Below are positions 14,847-18,106 of a stretch of DNA of 18,106 nucleotides, piece after piece. The DNA is from Phycisphaerae bacterium (GTDB lineage Bacteria; Planctomycetota; Phycisphaerae; UBA1845; UTPLA1). A program made the position numbers and the translations under genes. Location of the stretch: the NCBI GenBank assembly GCA_029259995.1, contig JAJDEC010000395.1:1-18106 (forward strand). Direction: 5' to 3'. The notes under the pieces are model-generated. The model was given only the letters and a program-made list of their open reading frames with translations, was not told where the DNA came from and searched no databases. The number at the start of each line of letters is the position of its first letter. Position 1 is the first letter of the stretch.

Positions 14847-15605
14847 ATGGACGGCGAAGACAATCAGAAGGCCGGTTTTTTCGGGCCGATGCTGGTCGCG
14901 ACGACGGCATGTATTCTGACGATCACGATCCTCGGATCGATCGGCATTCTCGGATTCCGATTCTACGAACGATGGCAGTTGAAGGAGCGGGTCCGTACGT
15001 TTGTTTCTCAATTGCAGAATCGAACCCCCGAGGAGCTTGCAGAGAAGGCGGAACAACTGAAAGAACGTCCCAAAGTCACGAAGTTCGTATTGCCGCAAAT
15101 TCGCGCGGCGATCGCGAATTCGCCGTCGGAGCAGCAGCAATGGTCGGCGATCCGCGTGGCGGAGGCGTTTATTCACGAGCCATCGATGGAGAAAAGCCTG
15201 TTTCGACTTCGCGGTTCGCCCCGTGAACGAATCGCTGCGGAGGCCACGCGGATTCTCTCGCTCGTGAAGCCGGAATCCCGCGCGGCGGAGCGGCTTGGCA
15301 GTTGCCTGATGGACGCGAAATGCGGCGCTGTGCAAGACGAAGCCTGCGCCGGCCTGATTCGGCTGGGCGATGTCGGCCGACTGGAAATGCAGAAGCATTT
15401 GAGCTCGCTAAACGTGGGGCGACGCCTTTGGCTTGTCCGATATGTAAACGAGAAGGGCGGAGCGAATCGTGACGCCTGGCTTCAAATGCTTGCGAACGAT
15501 GAGGATAAGACAGTGAGGGCCGCCGCGGCAGATGCCGTGTCGGCCGGGTCCCAATCGGCGGGACTACCAATGCATCAGACCGCGCCGGCGTCGATGGCTG
15601 GATAG
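14847..15605 (+). CDS. Membrane-anchored HEAT-like protein of unknown function
   Basis: This encodes 252 residues. Residues 13-37 form one membrane segment (MLVATTACILTITILGSIGI and onward). The cytoplasmic or periplasmic part is mainly helical, and DDVRAA-like phrases such as DKTVRAAAADAV near the end and RERIAAEATRIL in the middle resemble HEAT or armadillo-type repeats. Two cysteines occur around 156-165 and another shortly after. It does not match a named family that I know. The ATG at 14847 is preceded by GGGA about 9 bases away; an earlier ATG at 14823 sits inside the palindrome. It starts 36 bases after parB on the same strand and may be co-transcribed. A role in envelope assembly or chromosome positioning is possible but unsupported. 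Confidence 0.65.
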   Translation: MDGEDNQKAGFFGPMLVATTACILTITILGSIGILGFRFYERWQLKERVRTFVSQLQNRTPEELAEKAEQLKERPKVTKFVLPQIRAAIANSPSEQQQWSAIRVAEAFIHEPSMEKSLFRLRGSPRERIAAEATRILSLVKPESRAAERLGSCLMDAKCGAVQDEACAGLIRLGDVGRLEMQKHLSSLNVGRRLWLVRYVNEKGGANRDAWLQMLANDEDKTVRAAAADAVSAGSQSAGLPMHQTAPASMAG

Positions 15606-15653
15606 GCTTCGGCGGGATGAACACGATTAACCCAGGCACTTGAACGGACCTCC

Positions 15654-16460
15654 GTGGAACACACAGAGTTTCTTGAAATCCTCTCGACCTGGTCCTATCC
15701 GGGGCTCTTCTTCATCCTGATCGCTGCAGGGTTCGGTCTGCCGATTCCCGAAGATATTCCGTTGATACTCTCCGGTTATGTCGTACGCGATTCTTATGGC
15801 GACGCGACGCTGCCGATCGTCCTCATGGCGCTGACAGGTCTCGCGGGCGTGATCGCAGGGGATTCCGTCGTGTATTTCCTGGGGCGTCGCTATGGTCCAG
15901 CGATCGTCGAGCATCGATGGTTCAGCCGGCTGGCCAAACCCTGGCTCGTCGAGAAGGCCAGAGCGAAATTCGAGAAGCACGGCGAGAAGATTCTTTTCGC
16001 AGGACGGTTCATGCCCGGCCTGCGCTGCGTGTTATTTTTAACGGCGGGCGTCTTTCGTGTGCCCTACTGGAAGATGCTCGTATTCGATGGATCGGCTGCT
16101 GTGCTGTCCGTGCCGCTGTGGGTATTCCTTGGATGGTACTTCCACGAGAAACTCAACCAGGTCTACAAGAGCGCCGAGATCGCGGCGATCGTGATTGGCA
16201 GCGCTGCGGGCGCCCTATTCGTCGGCTGGATGATCTACGAGTACTATCACAATCTTCGAAAGAAGGGGCGTGAGGAGAGCACGGATCCGCACATCGGTGC
16301 GGAAATCCTGGCTGAGGCCAAGAGTGCTGACGCAGACCTGCCAAAAACGGCGGAATCCGCTGTTTCTCAGGCCATGACCGAATCCGTCGTCCCTCGCGAC
16401 GCGGCGAATCGAAATAACAAGACGGCCCCATCCACGGAGCCTGCATCGCCGCACGCATGA
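15654..16460 (+). CDS. DedA family inner-membrane protein
   Basis: This encodes 268 residues. DedA proteins are inner-membrane transporters or scramblases required for proton homeostasis, envelope integrity and, in several members, lipid-carrier recycling. Landmarks are FGLPIPEDIPLILSG (27-41, Glu33 and Asp34), GDSVVYFLGRRYG (69-81) and FAGRFMPGLRCVLFLTAG (115-132), where Arg118 and Arg124 correspond to arginines essential in E. coli YqjA (Arg130 and Arg136). Roughly five membrane segments lie between 15 and 200. The last 60 residues are a hydrophilic tail rich in Ala, Ser, Glu and Thr, not typical of DedA and probably disordered. The start is GTG at 15654; only a weak GGA precedes it, so the start is uncertain by a few codons. 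The stop overlaps an ATG at 16457, but the next gene starts further down. Confidence 0.92.
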   Translation: MEHTEFLEILSTWSYPGLFFILIAAGFGLPIPEDIPLILSGYVVRDSYGDATLPIVLMALTGLAGVIAGDSVVYFLGRRYGPAIVEHRWFSRLAKPWLVEKARAKFEKHGEKILFAGRFMPGLRCVLFLTAGVFRVPYWKMLVFDGSAAVLSVPLWVFLGWYFHEKLNQVYKSAEIAAIVIGSAAGALFVGWMIYEYYHNLRKKGREESTDPHIGAEILAEAKSADADLPKTAESAVSQAMTESVVPRDAANRNNKTAPSTEPASPHA

Positions 16461-16654
16461 GTCGCATCCATGTCGTATGTCGCCCGGCGTATCGGCTTTC
16501 GAGATCGAAATTGCAACGAAGTATTCTTTCCTCGCGGTCCGCAACGGAGGAAAAAGGCAATGCTTGGACGCAACACGCGCTCGCTTGTTGGCGCGTTCTT
16601 GATGCATTCCGAAGTAATTCGGCCCGGCTGATTTCCCGGCAGCGACTTTTTACA

Positions 16655-16660
16655 TACAAT
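16655..16660 (+). promoter_or_regulatory. Possible -10 box of the lipoprotein gene
   Basis: TACAAT at 16655-16660 matches 5 of 6 positions of a -10 box and lies 58 bases before the start codon; the -35 position 17 bases upstream (TTTCCC) matches only 3 of 6. The 16461-16717 interval otherwise contains no gene. It is a weak candidate. Confidence 0.25.
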
Positions 16661-16717
16661 TCTGTCCTCAATAACAGGACGATTGTGCATTCCAACAACG
16701 ATATGAGGAGCTTCTCG

Positions 16718-17578
16718 ATGACACGCGCCCAATCAACGTGGCGGACGAATACGCCATCTGCATTCCTGCCATGCATTGTTGTCATGGTTGCGCTTTTGGT
16801 TTCGATCGGATGCAAGGAGTCTGAACCGGCGCCGACGCCTGCGACACCCGAGCCGAAAGCGTCGCGAACAACGGCGAGTGACGACTCAGCACTGATGCGC
16901 AGTTTTATCGGTAAGAACAATGCTGATGGCGGCGCTTCGACCGGCGCGACGTTGCCTGCGGGCCATCCGGCGGTTCCGGGTATGACCAGTCCGCCTCCCA
17001 AGGCGGACGTCCTGCCGGATGGTCATCCGCCGCTTCCGGCGGGGATGAAACTTGCCGGCGCGAAACCGGCGGCCGCGATCGATCCGGGGGATCTTCCTCT
17101 GAAGTATGCGGTTCCGGATTCGTGGGGTCCCGAAGCACCGGCGTCGTCCATGCGAAAGGCACAATACCTGCTGCCTCGGGAAGACGGCGATCCGAGCGAC
17201 GGCGACATGGTGCTCTTTTTCTTCGGCGTCAATCAAGGTGGTCCGATCGAAGCCAACATCGATCGCTGGGTCGGGCAGTTCAGTACTGCTGACGGGGATC
17301 CCATTCCCGATTCCGGCCGTGTCGTGAAGACGGAGGAACGAAACGGACTCACGATCACGACACTCGACGTCGCCGGCCACTATGTGAACACGATGGCCCC
17401 CGGCGGCGGCTCACAGGCCAAGGAGGCCAAGCGCATGCTCGCCGCGATTGTCGAGACACCTGGCGGTCGCTGGTTCTTCAAAGGCACTGGGCCCGTCAAT
17501 ACGATGGCGAAACACAAGAGCGCATTTGATGCCATGCTGGCGACACTCGAATGGGATACGACCAAGAGTGGCGGTTGA
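16718..17578 (+). CDS. Lipoprotein with LPxGHP repeats, unknown function
   Basis: This encodes 286 residues. The N-terminus (MTRAQSTWRTNTPS, then AFLPCIVVMVALLVSIGC) is a lipoprotein signal with lipid cysteine Cys32. A Pro/Glu/Thr linker follows, then two copies of an LPxGHPxxP motif (LPAGHPAVPGM and LPDGHPPLPAGM), and a folded C-terminal half (about 120-286). That half contains VPDSWGPEAPASSMRKAQY and WFFKGTGPVNTMAKHKSAFDAMLATLEW, a pattern I associate with uncharacterised planctomycete lipoproteins that resemble PsbP/MOG1-like folds. The ATG at 16718 has GAGGAG at 16705-16710 with a 7-base gap, which decides against the in-frame ATGs at 16703 and 16457. It follows the DedA gene at 257 bases. 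It acts in the periplasm or outer envelope; the function is unknown. Confidence 0.82.
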   Translation: MTRAQSTWRTNTPSAFLPCIVVMVALLVSIGCKESEPAPTPATPEPKASRTTASDDSALMRSFIGKNNADGGASTGATLPAGHPAVPGMTSPPPKADVLPDGHPPLPAGMKLAGAKPAAAIDPGDLPLKYAVPDSWGPEAPASSMRKAQYLLPREDGDPSDGDMVLFFFGVNQGGPIEANIDRWVGQFSTADGDPIPDSGRVVKTEERNGLTITTLDVAGHYVNTMAPGGGSQAKEAKRMLAAIVETPGGRWFFKGTGPVNTMAKHKSAFDAMLATLEWDTTKSGG

Positions 17579-17737
17579 GTGATGCAATCGATTGATAGAA
17601 GGGCGATGACGCGGGCTGGTCGCGGAAGTTCGAGGAGTGAATTCATGCCTGCGATGATGTCGTGTCTGCCTTGAGGTTTGTGACAGCGTTTGGTTTGTAA
17701 CGCACTTTCAGTGCTCGGTTCGTGGATTGATCCTCAA

Positions 17738-17810
17738 CCCAGGGCTGCGTTTGCCCGCTTCGCGGGCTGCACTTGCCCTGGGGCTATCCTGTTGCACGCT
17801 ATCAGCGTGC
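17738..17810. repeat. Three-hairpin intergenic element
   Basis: An outer stem CCCAGGGC (17738-17745) / GCCCTGGG (17775-17782) encloses an inner stem GCCCGC / GCGGGC (17753-17767, loop TTC). A third stem GCACGCT / AGCGTGC (17794-17810, loop ATC) follows. The phrase CCCTGGG.CTATCCTGTTGCA resembles widespread planctomycete intergenic repeats of REP/BIME type, possibly spread by RAYT-like transposases. No such transposase is present in the window. Confidence 0.65.
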
Positions 17811-17886
17811 GGGGCGAGTCCGTTCAGATCGCGGACCCCGGCAATCCGAAATATACCCAATAAAGAAGGTCCTTCACGGATTCGCG

Positions 17887-17945
17887 GGAAGACGGCATAT
17901 CACATTCCGGAAGACGATTGCGTATCACATTCCGGAAGTTGGAAT
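17887..17945. repeat. Short imperfect tandem repeat containing TATCACATTCCGGAAG
   Basis: TATCACATTCCGGAAG occurs at 17898-17913 and 17923-17938, 25 bases apart, within a longer pattern GGAAGACG...TATCACATTCC that begins at 17887. A partial third unit GGAAGTTGGAATG follows. It lies just after the hairpin element. The function is unknown. Confidence 0.6.
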
Positions 17946-18106
17946 GTGCGCCTTGAAGGATCCCGGAATGATCCATTGAGAATTGCCGGGTGGCCCATCG
18001 CTTCAGCCTTTGGTATCTACACAAGTCGGAAAGCCGCGTTTCTCAGGCCTGGAAGGGCTCCATCGTTGTCTTCGGCGGCCCCGTTCCCAGTGCCGTTGGT
18101 CGCGCC

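Larger units (their letters stand above)
17579..18106. other. Gene-free stretch with hairpins and short repeats
   Basis: This 528-base stretch runs to the window edge and holds no gene I can support. It contains a three-hairpin element at 17738-17810 and imperfect repeats at 17887-17945 (both listed), and GGATCCCGGAATGATCC near 17958. The reverse-strand frame of 66 codons at 17824-18024 has no family resemblance and crosses the repeats, so I do not call it. The last 80 bases show no gene start. Confidence 0.5.

Noticed and set aside
16457..16717. ATG overlapping the DedA stop as start of the lipoprotein
   Set aside because: It would bury the lipoprotein signal and Cys inside the protein; GAGGAG at 16705 points to the ATG at 16718.
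16153..17001. 282-codon - strand frame
   Set aside because: Spans the antisense of the DedA gene and the start of the lipoprotein gene without any recognisable motif.

Overview
The window looks like a chromosomal segment from a planctomycete-type bacterium (Planctomycetota, perhaps Phycisphaerae-like). The evidence is an ECF sigma gene overlapping a membrane Hanks-type kinase with a long helical-repeat C-terminus, a PEP-CTERM surface protein, several small lipoproteins, weak and variable Shine-Dalgarno (SD) use, and intergenic hairpins of a kind I associate from memory with planctomycete genomes. I see no rRNA, tRNA, CRISPR array, prophage or intact insertion sequence. This is a lineage inference from gene content; I ran no search.

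Region by region. 1-2540: a small unknown protein, a transaldolase of the small FSA-like subfamily, a small putative lipoprotein, then a long gene-poor stretch with hairpins and perhaps relic coding sequence. 2543-6770, all on +: an NCS2 nucleobase/ascorbate-type permease, a BtpA/SgcQ-family TIM-barrel protein, a membrane HD-GYP-like protein whose GYP signature is lost, and a DinB-like four-helix protein. 7001-8449: a PEP-CTERM protein and a RimJ-like GNAT acetyltransferase. 8453-11643, on -: an ECF sigma gene that overlaps a transmembrane Ser/Thr kinase gene, probably one regulatory module. 11904-12518, on +: a cysteine dioxygenase with a complete mammalian-type active site, including the cross-link cysteine. 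12762-13435, on -: a small lipoprotein followed by a four-cysteine protein. 13589-15605, on +: two parS sites, a candidate promoter, parB without an adjacent parA, and a membrane-anchored helical-repeat protein. 15654-17578: a DedA protein and a lipoprotein. 17579-18106 has no gene but holds a three-hairpin element and short repeats.

The most interesting points are these. (1) A parB locus has one 20-bp perfect palindromic parS and a second parS beside a plausible parB promoter, with no parA in the window. (2) A 20-bp palindrome close to ATATAGACANNTGTCTATAT occurs three times, two copies between convergent genes and one across the parB stop codon; it looks like the operator of an unidentified regulator or a dispersed repeat. 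(3) The kinase seems to start at a CTG overlapping the sigma-factor TGA. (4) The HD-GYP-like protein keeps the HD residues but has SKQ where GYP should be.
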